Below are positions 50,313 to 62,201 of a DNA stretch of 64,000 nt, piece after piece (the first letter of the stretch is position 1; each line of letters starts with the position of its first letter). The translations under genes were made by a program, and so were the position numbers. Below the pieces are notes generated by a model that searched no databases, had not been told where the DNA came from, and was given only the letters and a program-made list of their open reading frames with translations. This stretch comes from Cloeon dipterum (taxonomy: Eukaryota > Arthropoda > Insecta > Ephemeroptera > Baetidae). The stretch is taken from NCBI RefSeq assembly GCF_949628265.1, contig NC_088789.1, forward strand, positions 20,081,883 through 20,145,882, in the 5' to 3' direction.

Positions 50313-53300
50313 AGGCCAATGAAGTAGTTGACCTCGGGTCTAGCTCTCTAATAAATAGGCCACTCATGCATCCCAAAAGTCTTGTTTTGATTTCTCCCAC
50401 GACCGATCTGCTGAGTGAGGAATGCGGTTGGTAAACAAACAAGCGGATTTTATGCAACAAAACTTTTATTTTAGTAGATAAATACATTTTAGCAACTGCT
50501 ATCGAGACTTTAAAACTAAAAACTGCTACACACTGCCGCAAATTTATGGGAACATTTAATTGGCATAACATGGTGTTAAGTGGCTACAAATAAATTAAAG
50601 GAGTCGATTCATTGACATGGTTAATAATTATTTGAATTATGTCCTAGGCAAAACGATTTCCGTAGACACATATGATTATCAACAGTATTATTAAGTCTAT
50701 AAAAGAGAAACAAGTAGTAAAGCTGGAGATTCAATCTCGTCAAGGGAAAGTAAATTAATTAGACACGTCCAATTAAGTTTCAAGTAAATGCAGTGTAGCT
50801 TCTTGACATTGTTCGAGCTTTTGTTATTATTGAAATGCACATACACAGCATTGAAAACATAAACAAGTGCTTTTTATCATTCAAGTGGCGTTATTGTTTA
50901 ATTATTTTTCAGCCTTCGTTGGCAAGAAAGCAATTCTTTTCTTTATTCTCTACCGTAATATAATTATCTGCGAGCTATTTCACATTTTTTTTTTGTAAAT
51001 CGAACATTAATAAATATATATGCACGTTCATTTTCTGTTACAATATTAATATCCACGGGAATAGGCCCAAAATGTGTCTAACTACATGCTGCGACAGAGA
51101 CAGCCTAGATCAAACTGCAAACATACACAGTCCTCGCCTAATCTTGATCTAATTTCAATGCACGACAATGTTTTATGAATTCAAATAAATTAAATGCTTT
51201 TTATGTCCATTATTGACTATTAAATAGAAATAAATTAAAATATCTCATTTTGCACTTAATTGTTGTTAGCTGCCGTGCAAAACGAGCCCGTCCGAAGTTA
51301 AGAATATCTCTAGCTGCGATATTTTGCACCTAATTTGCAAACCGGCCAGGAATTAGTATATTATATTATTTTTTAAAAGCAGAAACACGTGACGAATTTA
51401 GTTTTCGTCTCTCTCCTTGTAGCACCTTTAGTATGGACGTTTTGAGCAAAATATTTTTTAACAAACAAGATAAAAACAGTTAGCCAATTATAAAGGCCGT
51501 TTTGCTCCCTGGCCCGTGCTTGCAAACTGAGGCGCAAAATTGAACATTAACATCACGTCAATCTTGTTGAAACATCAATAAATAAGGCCTTAAATAGTTA
51601 CAGAGGACGCTTTAAATCTTGTACGTTCATTGTGACTGCGCACAAACGGAAAACAGACCCGAACCCCCACCAGTCATTTTCCACTCTGCTGTTCTCTTTA
51701 CAAAAATCGCAGTCAAATATATTTGTGTCTATTAAAGGACAAGCATGTCGCAAAATATAATTTTTCATGGGACACTGAAAATTCTAGAAATCAGAGGGTG
51801 GCATATTGGATTTCTTTGGAATCGGCCTCTGCGCGAGCAAGCAAGTGCTGGACAAAAAAGGACGGCCATTTTTTGAAGTCATCAGTGTCATGGCCGCATA
51901 GGTTTCGCTTTTTTTGCCAATTGTTTAATTAAAAAAGCTTTTGGGCACTCTAATATATCAATTAGGGTTACGTGAATTTGTTAAGTGATATTTGTTGGGT
52001 TTTTTCTTAGGTACGTTTATGTTATTTAATCCAAACAATCAAGGCGAGTCCTGAACCTCACGCGGCCATGACACTGATGACGTCAAAATATGGCAGCTCT
52101 CTTTTTCCGACGCATGACAGCATAGCGCGGCGATCACAGATTCCAAAAATTACAAAGGCACTGATCTGAATTTCAGTATTTTTAGCTGAACATTAAATTA
52201 TATTTATTTCGACATCCTATGTGTCCTTTAATCTTTATTACTCGCTAATCTATTCGTGCAGCGGAGGAAAATACAAAAAGAAAAAATCTAGCACATTTTG
52301 TACAATATACACAAAAGAAAAACGAGCACACGTGTACGCGCCAATCCGGGTCTGCTTGTGTGGTAACCATTTGTGTCAGAACAATATTTTAATATTTCAT
52401 GAGCCAGGGATTTCGTTTGTATTCAGCTTGTTGTCTAGTGTCAAAATTGAGCCATTCCCTACGAGCTTCAACTGAACGATTCTCAACTAATATCATGCGA
52501 TGGCTGCCCTGGTCCAGTTGTTATCTGCGTTTTATGTGTGGGGGTTACAAAAATGCGTGTGTGTGTCTGTTGTTAAAATCCGCGCGCCACTAAAAGCTGC
52601 TAGTATATTCGCTAACTAGTCCCGTTGCGCATTTAATCCACCAAAATAGCACACTCGTCTATGTCTTCAGTATATATTTATCTCTAAAATTTCATTGTCT
52701 AATTTGGACGTTATCCTGTTCATCTCAGATAAAACCTTTTAATAGGCATGGTTTTCCTTCTTCTTTTCTATTCGTTCCTTTTTTGTGACACACATTCAAC
52801 TAGCAAGCCAATAGAGGCTCCCTGGGAGTAAAAGTTTACGAGAAAGAGACACATCATGTTTAAATGTTATCTTAAAGCTATTTGCAGCAAAAGAATGAAT
52901 ATATATGTAAGTATGGCAAAAAGAGAAAATGGATAAATCGTATGGCTAGGTGTTTGAGTTTGTGTATGTTTATAAATAATACTCCTTGCTATGGCCACGA
53001 ATCAACAGATAATATATAAATCTCGTGAAAGCTGCTCTTATATTTAAGCATATATATTGGCACCATATTTTTAATTAGTTCCGAACATCACATTCCTCAA
53101 AATGTCATTTGGTGATCCACATTCTCCCTGAGGATTGAGAATGCCCAGTGATATATCATGGAAAAATTTAATTTTAGCCGATTGAGATCAGGGTTTGCAG
53201 TTTTGTCCATGAGTGTTTTTTTTTTTTTCAGAAAAAAGTAAGCAGGAAAAGTCCGTATTTTGCTGAGCACTATAAATTTTTGATATTTTCACACACGTTT

Positions 53301-54290
53301 TACAAAAATGTGCAAATTCATAAAAGTATGGTAAGTAGTTTACTTTGAAGTAAAAATTGATGCTTAAAACTGTTCAATAAAATTGTAGAAACCTTAACAA
53401 ACGCAAAATTGCAAGAAATACAAAAAAATTGGCATTTATTATTTGTTAAAAAACTCCAATGGACAGTCTTTTTTTGTCAATTTATCCACCCTTTTGCCAA
53501 ACCCTGATTGAGACAGCGGGGGTGAGTGAGTGTGTGAGTCAATTAAAAATTATTATGGCAAATGCAGCAGTCTGTGTGTGCGTGGTTAAAATTTGTGGAG
53601 GTCCTATCTCATTAAAAATAAGGTATTCCATTCTCAGGGATCAAGTGGCAAGCCCTCCAAACTCGCCCTACATACCGATCGAATTTAAAACCATTTTTTG
53701 CATCAAATGTGTGCACATTTTAGTGATGTAATGATGCACCTCCATATTTTTTAACTAGCATTATTTTCACGTAGCAAAGTTATTAAAAAAATTTTTATTG
53801 AATTGTGATCGTATTTGTTCCAAAAATTCCCCTGGAAAAAACGAATCGATTTTTAGTTTTCAATACACGAACTTGATATTTACACTACAGACATAATCAG
53901 GCCTGTGATAATATACAATATAAAATTTTTAAATTACACAATAATTGTCATCCGCTTAAAATGTCAACAATATATAACTTAGCTATTAAATGGGTTCACC
54001 AAAATGATTTTCGATGAACTTTTAACTACTTGAACCACATAAAAAAAAACAAGAAACGGAAAGTTAAAAATAAAATATGAATCAAATAGTCTTAAAAACC
54101 TTATCTCATCACGATAAGACAAAAAATTTAAGCTTAATCAGAAAATTTTTACCAGCAATTTATTCAAATTTAATTTCATTCTGATGCAAAAAAATGCTTC
54201 TAAATTCTGAAGGTATGCGGGCTTCAAACAAGCCCAGCCTTCTTACACTCAATAATTTGTTTACTTTGTGTGTATATAGTAAGGTAAAAA
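50313..54290. other. Convergent intergenic region between CD98hc and LGR1
   Basis: About 4 kb, AT-rich. It holds the CD98hc poly(A) signal (50350), a foldback element (about 51786-52175), a short pure T run near 53216-53229, and a minus-strand AATAAA at 54164-54159 suited to LGR1. ORFs here are short and unsupported. Confidence 0.5.
51786..52175. mobile_element. Foldback (MITE-like) repeat, copy B, with two inverted arms
   Basis: The left arm (51786-51898) and right arm (52052-52170, reverse complement) share GTCATCAGTGTCATGGCCGC exactly, plus TTTTTGGAATC-type and GCCAT...TTTTGA blocks across roughly 100 bases. The centre (about 51900-52050) is AT-rich. The same arm sequence occurs at 22598-22701. 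No transposase ORF is present. Confidence 0.65.
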
Positions 54291-57200
54291 TTAAACAATG
54301 CTGTCGTCCTTAACTGATTCTTTGTGACTAGGCTCCAGCTGACTGTTTGTTGAGGTAGAAACGGCGCTGGCAAAGTCAGCGCCGGCGCCACCGACCTCTG
54401 TGCTCTCCGCGGCCGAAGGAATGGTGGCCAGGTGGCGCACCAGCAGGCCGCGGGGCGCCGGCTCGTCGCCCAGCTCGGGGTGCGACACGGCGCTCTGCCT
54501 GGTGAGCCGCGGCTTGGCCTTGCACGGCACCACCACCGGCTCGGCGCCGCCGCCGCTCGCCACCGGCAGCAGTGGCTGCAGGGGGGACGGATGTGCGGCC
54601 GCCGACGACGCAGACGCGGCCCGGTTTTTCGGCACCACGTATGACTCGCTTCCCGACGCCGACGAGCGCGACATGCGCCACGTTGACGTCGACGCCGACG
54701 TGGCAGAATCGTTCCGGGAGCTTGACAGGTTCGACTCCTACGCAAAGATTTAAATTGACATGGTTGGAAATAGAGGACGGATGAGTATTTTATGAAATAA
54801 TTCAAAATCATTTTAGTGAAATTTTTCTTGTAATGTACAGCAGCAAAGGAATGATAAATTGATCTTGTATGAGACCATCATGACAGGATAAGCCTAAAAA
54901 ATAAAAATCCACTTACTTGTGAGGTCTTCCGAGTTACTGCCCAGGACGATCTGCGTTTCGGGTCGAGCAAGCGCAGCGGGATTCCGCACCTGTGGTGAGC
55001 GTTGCGCCACGAGTCCGACCTCGACGAGCTGAAGTTTTCGCTTGAGACTGATGACGCACGTTTGTGCTGCTTCTGTTGGATTTCTGCGATCTGGTATGCG
55101 TATTGGTCGTTCCTCTCCAGTGGCACGTCTTTGTGGCACAGGAACCAGGACACCTTAAACACAAATCATAAAACATGTTACCCGAAATGGAATTTATTAA
55201 ACGAAGACAATTCTTTAAGATACAAAAAATTTAAAAAAATTAAGATTCTATAAAGTGTATTACTAAAATTATTCATATTCTCCCCTGCTTTTGTTTATAA
55301 ATGAAAATTCAGCAAAGCTGAAGCTATTTTTTTAGTACAACTCAGTTTTTGTGCCATTTTCACTGTCAGACTCTTGTGTTATAAAAGGAATTTAACATCT
55401 AAGCATTTGCATAAATATATCTAAGACAATAGACAAAAACAAATTATTGGGTGGGAAAACTAGAATTGAACGCAATTATAGGGAACCAAGTTTCAGAAAT
55501 AGAACAAAAACGGTTGGTCACAGAACATTTACTTAAAAATTCCATTTGCGAGATTTATTTTTCCTTTTTGACACCTTTAATAAATTGCATCATATACAAG
55601 AAGGAAAACTTGTTCAACGCTTCCAATCTAGCAAATTCTTATTTTAGTAAGCTCATCTCCTGTCATAAAAATGCAGACCTGACAACTTAATCCCCTGTAG
55701 GCTGATAGCAAAAGAACACATCGTAATAAAAAGATAGTAAAATTTTTGTAACCCTCATAATATATCTGATGAAATTGAACATGCAGAGCACTGACCTTGT
55801 CCATGATCCACATCCTTGCAGGTGCATTTCTGTTGGGCGAGGCTATCTCGATGCGCTGCATGCGCGGATTCTGGGCGAGCAGCTTGGCCGTGGGCGACGC
55901 GATGTTCATGGCGGAGCAGGCGCACGGAGCGTGCTCGCGGGACGAGCGGTCGACCAGGCTGTTGGTGTTGGCCGGCGTCTGGCGGTTGCTGAAGTTGGAG
56001 CTGTGCCTGCACCGGCCGATGCCTCTGGTCACGCGCGACTCCTCGATCGCCTTGCAGATGAGCACGCAGTCCTTCTTGAACTGCTTCGTCAGGATGGCGT
56101 AGAGGAACGGGTTGCAGCACGAGTTCAGCGGCAGCACGAACACCGTGAACACCTTGGCCTGCTCCAGCGAGATCAGCTGCAGGCCGAACGCCGCCGTCAG
56201 CGAGAAGAAGGCGATCGGAGACCAGCAGATGAAGTCGGTGAACACCAGCAAGGCCATTCGCTTGGCGATACGAGAGTCGTTCGAGTTCCAGGCCTGCAAA
56301 ACATCATTTTTGTCATGGGTTGCTGGATAAAATCGGCACGAGGTCCGGCAAATTCAACGAAATTTATACCAAAAACCCTTCAGCTGGTCAAGGGAGTGCA
56401 GTTTTTGCAAATATAAAAAATGGTTATTTAGAACTTAGATTTTTTGGAGAACACAATTATAGAATTTTCAGAACACAAAAGTCAAAAAATTCAAATTTTT
56501 AAGGAGAAATTTCTAGAACACGAAAAAGAACACAACTCTGAGATTATTTCACACGAGTTTAAAAATGTCATGAGACAACTTTGAAGCACATTTCCAAATT
56601 TTTGGTTGAAACCCTTAACTGAGAATTTTGACCTTAAATCTGGTGTTTGTTTGATCAGCCCAATCGGAGTTGGCGAGAGGAACACCTTAATTTTGAAATA
56701 GCACCTCAGGGAGATGAGATAGTCGAGGTCTCAAAGTTTAAAAAATAGTACCGTAAAACCCGTAAAAATTAGAATTTTCAGGACAAATTTTTATAACGCA
56801 TATTAACTGATTGCAGCTTAAATTTCGTTGTGTTTTTTGAACTATTGCCAATTTTACCCTCCAGCCCGTGACATTCCATCGGGTTTTATAACCAATATAT
56901 CACATAATATGTCAAGCAAATCCTCGCTATAAAATGTTTTTCGTTTAAAATTAAAAAATGTAATTTTTATTAACAAATTGAATCAGTTACCTGTGATCCC
57001 CTGATGGCACAGTACATCTTGAGGTAGCACCCCATGAGGATGAGAAAAGCAACACCGTTGATGAACATGAGGAAAACAACATAGGACAGCGACGCGGTGC
57101 CCATGGTCTCGAAGGGCAGGCAGACTGCGAATTTGCGATAGTCGGAGATGCCGATGAGTGGCAGGATGGCCATGGAGAGGGAGAAGGTCCATCCGCCCAG

Positions 57201-60200
57201 CATTATGTAGCCGGCGTGCTTCAGGGAGAGTCGCTTGTTCAGGTGCATGGCGTGCGTGATGGCGTAGTTCCTCTCCAGGGTGATCACGGCCAACGTGTAG
57301 ACGGACAGCTCGCAGCTGAGCACACCGAGGAAGCCGGCCAACTGGCAGCCGACCGACATTTGCCACGGGATGGCGTACTTGCGAAATTCGCCGAGTGTTG
57401 ATGCATCCACCACCGCCAAAAAGCCTGCGAGTTTTGTCAGACAAAATGATTAAATGAAAAAAAGGAAAATAAATTTGTAAAAATCAATTAATAAAAAATT
57501 GAATTAGTTTACTACACGATTTGCTGTTGATCAAATTACTAGTTTGAATAATAAATCAGGACCGAAGAGTTTAAGTTTCAAAATTTAACGGTTATATATA
57601 AAATATTTTATACTTTGTTTCGATCTATTCAACGGTGAGCGAATTTATAAGTTAAATTTCTCTAATCGAGATAGTACAATAGGGAGACAATTCTCGCCAA
57701 TAGATAAGCATGCAAACTTAAGAGACCATTTTCTCGGAAATTTAATTGGCACCTTTAGAAAATTTCTAATTTTCAGAGTGTATTTAAGGTACAGGTAAAA
57801 CAGTTTTTTTTTATAATCTTACATTACAAATATATGCTACACTTCTAATCTTTATTCCATTATGTCGAGTTCAATTAAAATTTTAGCACGTAAATTATTT
57901 TTTTTTCAATTATTTATCTTCAGATTTCCATTGTAAAATTTTCCTCATAGGAACCTACCAATTAGTTAACTTTTGGATTTGAGAACGAATTATAAACTTA
58001 TTAAATCACGGCTATTGGCAAAGTAGCCTGTCCCATGACAATATTAAAGAATACTAAAAAATCATTCAAGCGTCTGTGCCATTTGTTAATTAAATTCACA
58101 ACACATTCCATCAATCAAAATTCACTCACCGAGATAAATGCCCATAAAAAAGTCAGCCATGGCCAGGTTGCAGACGAGGAATCTTGGCACGTCCATTTTG
58201 CTGCGGGAGAATGTGAGCACAAAAACTACGGTGCCGTTGCCAAGCATGGCGAGCAAAAAGACAATCCACACGCCGCATCGCAACGTCCACCAGTCGAATA
58301 AATCATGGCAGGGCAAAAACGGCCCTAAAACACGCCCAGATTGACATGTAAACCTGCTACCTGGTTTTGTATATTTACCTGGTAATGGAAGACAATGAAC
58401 TCGACCGTGTCGTTTGGCACCTACGTGTTCTTCGTAGTACTCCTCCATGTAGGCTGGCAGGTTGCTAGGGTATGTTACATCCGGGCCAAAGGACTCGAGA
58501 ATCTTGGCAATGTCGGGCCCAAATTTGTCCGTCAGGTTTCCTTAATTTTTTTTTAATTAGAGGCATTTTATTAAAATTAAAATCCGCGCGCCTTACTCAG
58601 TTTAGGCCAGAGCTCCGAATCGCTCGAATTCCAAAGGCCGAGGTCAAAATTGGAGCCAGAACCGGGAAAGATGACTGTGTCATCGAAGACGAGTTTATTT
58701 TGGTCCAATGAGTCTGCGTCTTCCTCGTCCGGAGGTTGAAATGCACAACAGTGGTAAGCGTACGAGAGCACCAGGGTCAAAATGCGAGGGAAATGCTGAG
58801 GACCGGGGAACTCCCTCAGGTTGGGGTTGTTGAAGGTCTTCAGGTGCAAGAGGTTGCTAAGCCCTTGCTCGGGCAAATGAGAGAATTGGTTGTTGCCCAA
58901 GTTTCTGTTTAAAAAGTAAGAGACTTTAAAAGGAGAATAAGTTAAGGGTTATGTGATTGCAGACTTGAACCTTGGTTGATTTATACGTTTTTTAACCGAT
59001 GCTTGTAGCATTTATCTTTGTTTCTTTAAGAAAAATCTTTCTCGCGAAATATGTACGAGATGAAGAATCTATTTTGCCGAAGGAAAAAATTATAGAAAAA
59101 GAGGAGACAAAAATGTATTAATTTTCATTAGTAAAATTTTCGATTTGAACACCAAAAATGTATTGCATGGATATCTAGCCTATTTCCAAGGAAAGCGCAG
59201 CTATTAATTTGAAAAAGGTTTTTCTACTTCCATCCAACAAGGCTTGAAATCAGATAAAATATTCCGTTTTTCACGGTTTTCAAGTTAAAGACATTTAAAC
59301 CTTGAACTATGGAGACTATCTACGGCTGTAAAAGCTCCTCTAGGTTAAGTTAAAAGTCATGAAAATTGTAATCTAAGGGATAGAAAATATTTAACTGATT
59401 TGAAATAATAATCGAATTAAATAAGGTGTGCGAGTTTGACTTTTTTTATTTCAGCGGTTGTGAGTCATTGAGCAAGTTCAAAAAGGTGTGATGCAATATT
59501 GCATCATATATATTCTGGTAAATTTCTTTGAAAAGGCTTTTTCACAATCGACTCGCAATTTTTAGAGCCAAAATAATGCTGGATTTTATGAAAACTGAAA
59601 ATCCTTAGAATCACTTAAAATTCTATTACAAACCGTTAAATTTGTTACGTGATTGATGGAAAATTTTGGAAAAATCACGAACCTTTACAAAAATATGAGA
59701 ATAGTTAAATCATACGATTTGTCTCACTAAGATTCCAAAAATATAAAGTTTATTGAGATGCGACAACGTTTCAAGAATGGTCGTTTTAAAATTTTACAAC
59801 TTTTTAAATTACGAAGGCGAGGATTTAGCGAACTATAAATAATTGGAACTATTATCCTTTGCAAAATTTTCATTTTTTTTATCAAATGGAAGCGAAAAAC
59901 ACCATAATTTTCGGATTAAATGGTGCGCTCTCGTCGTTAGACGATTTCATGTGACTTTAAGAGTGGTTCAAATTGCATCAAACTGCATGACTCGTGCTCG
60001 TACGTCATAAATGCAGTGCTAGAGATAAGAAATTCAGGTCGGGCGCCTGTGGAGAACCCTGCTGAATATACTTACAGGTCCTCTAGAGTGGTTAATGGAA
60101 TGAATGTTTCGGGATGAATGCTCTCAATGCCGTTCCCCTCCAGATCCCTGATTAGAAATAATTAATGGGACTGCGAAAGGCAGGGGAAACGTGTTAGCAC

Positions 60201-62201
60201 TCACAAAACTTGCAGTTTTGACAGTCCTTTGAACGCTTCTTGCGGCACGTGTTTGATTTTGTTGCGCGACAACAGCAAGTCGTGAAGCTGCGACAGGGCG
60301 GAAAATGGATGAGATTCGACAGTTTCGATCTGGTTCTTAGAGAGCTCCCTGGAATTGCGGAGAGAATTAGCCGAAATGCGAACCGGAAGCAGCGACACAC
60401 TTACAAAATTCTGAGCTCTTTGCACTCACTAAGGTCTGGGATTCGCGACAACTCGTTCGAGCTCAAGTCCCTGCAAAGAGATGAGCCTGTTTTTGAGGGA
60501 TATAAAGCGAGGAGAAAATGCTGCTTACAAAGATTTCAACTTAGGAGTAAGGGCACACAGATTCGAAGGTACTTCTTGCAAAGAGGCTCTCTCGATGGTC
60601 AAGATTTCTAAGCTGCTGCTCCCGTTTAAATTGGGGAAAATGGTCAGATTTCGTGCATCAGACAGAATTCTACAAAAGGACAAGCGTAATGAGATTTTTT
60701 CCTACTAAAGTGAAAATTTATACAGTTTTCTCATGAACGTCAGTCCAACAAATGCATCAGGGTGAAGGAAGGTCATGGGGTTGCCTCTCAGTTCTAGCAC
60801 TAGCAGCCGAGGTAATTTCTGCAGTATGCCGTGTGGGATTACTTTAATCTTATTGTTTGACAGAGATCTGCAATGACAAATGGAGAGTGAGCTAAAAGCT
60901 GCGGCACGTGTATGTACACATTTTAATAGGCCACTTACAAATGCTTTAAAAGTGGAAGCCCCACGACGGCCTGCGGGATCTCAGTTAAGTAATTATCATC
61001 CAAATCTCTGAAATTTACCCAACTGAATTCAGTCCTGTTCTAAATTGAAAAAAGAGATAAACTCACAAGATTTTCAAGTTTTCTAGCCCCGCAAAGGCAC
61101 CCACTTCTATTTCCCAAAGGTGGTTCTTCCGGAGATTCCTACAGAAAATAAGGTATATGAAAATATGGTTTGGGGAAGGGCGGAAAATTTACAAAAAAAA
61201 CTGTCCAGTGTTTTTAAGGATATTTCCTGGAAAAAAAAGAATTTTTACAATTGATTTTGAGACCTATTATATTTAGAAATAAACAAAAACTTTCATAGTG
61301 CGATCATTAAATTAGCATTCTCAACTGCTGTCCTACATACTTGAGAAGTCCAAAAATTTCATGAGCGGAAAAATCACTGGCAATAATAATAATTTTTTAA
61401 ATGTAAAAAAACTAATTGAATTTAAGTGCTTTTCATCGAAGTAATACAAGAAAAGTTACAAAGCCCAGAGTAAACTCCTCATTAATAAAATATTTTTTCG
61501 GAGTGTCAAAAATTACCCCATCAAAGATATGAGATATTCTTTGACTAAAATTTCAACAACATCAAGTCAATCCATTGCCATTTTCCGCAAATTGCTCAAA
61601 TCTAGTTTAAAAAAATTCGAGCGCTGTACCAAATTCAAATCACGACAGGGCTACACGACTTTAATGAGTTTGACTCCTATTAATAAGTATCTTGTGTAAA
61701 ACCGCTCCAGACTATATTAAATTTTATATTTTTTTGTACAAATGTTTTTTTTTTTTAAATAATTCAACATTGAGTAAAGGCGTTCTCAGGTAAAAATTAT
61801 TATTTCCAGTGCTTTCAAGTACAAGACTTCGTATTGTTGTATGTAGATAGCTAATTAGGAAAACTTAAACTACGTAAAAAGTGTTAATAAACAAGAAACA
61901 AATCAATTTCAAATCACATAAAAATTAAATACAAAAAATCAATACTGATTTTAATAAGGTTTGTTCCCCACTGAACTTTTTACAATCGTTTTTCAATAAA
62001 TTTGTCAGCAGATTATGGGAAAAAATCATCTATTTTGTAATCAGAAAAATACAAATTTCATAAAAAAAATGCAAAAAGATACGGTCAGACAACTCTGCGT
62101 CGGCGTGCTGCGGAAAAACAGTAACTCACAGTTCCTCGAGGGTGTTGAGTCCCTCCATGTCCCCCGTGGCCACATAAGTGATGTTGTTCCCAGTCAGGTC
62201 C
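54291..62201 (-). CDS. LGR1: Type-A leucine-rich-repeat GPCR, LGR1 (glycoprotein-hormone/thyrostimulin receptor family), 5' end outside window
   Basis: Fifteen minus-strand exons join in phase to 1020 residues: 62201-62130, 61138-61067, 61007-60939, 60867-60724, 60669-60529, 60470-60405, 60348-60205, 60147-60076, 58904-58597, 58540-58379, 58324-58130, 57424-56991, 56293-55796, 55153-54917, 54737-54291. The first eight encode leucine-rich repeats, mostly one or two per exon in the same phase, as in LGR genes. The hinge follows, with LPGPFLPCHDLFDWWTLRCG leading into TM1. Seven membrane helices include MDVPRFLVCNLAMADFFMGI, CLPFETMG in loop 2, KRMALLVFTDFICWSP (TM6) and LPLNSCCNPFLYAI (TM7). 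The long Ser-rich, GC-rich tail ends KDDSIV. The TM6-TM7 sequence is of type A (LGR1), not the bursicon receptor. Insect LGR1 is thought to bind GPA2/GPB5. TM3 ends LERNY rather than the usual ERW. Confidence 0.93.
57620..57790. repeat. Dispersed repeat family 2, copy 3 (LGR1 intron)
   Basis: This copy has TCTATTCAACGGTGAGCGAA, TAGGGAGACA, TTCTCGCC, AGATAAGCATGCAAAC and ATTTTCTCGGAAATTTAA, in the same order as the other two copies. It is the most diverged in the left block and best in the right block. Confidence 0.5.

Noticed and set aside
53188-53505. Inverted AATCAGGGTTTG-type words, also near 16540
   Set aside because: Matches are only about 10-12 bases and do not extend, so they do not define a repeat.
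54724-54740. tRNA B-box-like GGTTCGACTCC
   Set aside because: No A box, acceptor stem or anticodon arm can be drawn around it, and it lies in an LGR1 coding exon.
54224-54811. Several ORFs on both strands in the LGR1 tail
   Set aside because: The region is GC-rich and low in stops in all frames. Only the minus frame joins the preceding exon at 54917 in phase.
55628-55790. Read-through extension of the LGR1 TM6-TM7 exon on the minus strand
   Set aside because: A donor gtcagt at 55795 and a phase-matched exon at 55153 give the better model.
55769-56416. 215-codon plus-strand ORF opposite LGR1
   Set aside because: It lies across the LGR1 TM6-TM7 exon, whose minus-strand frame has clear receptor motifs. 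The plus frame is a GC-driven shadow.
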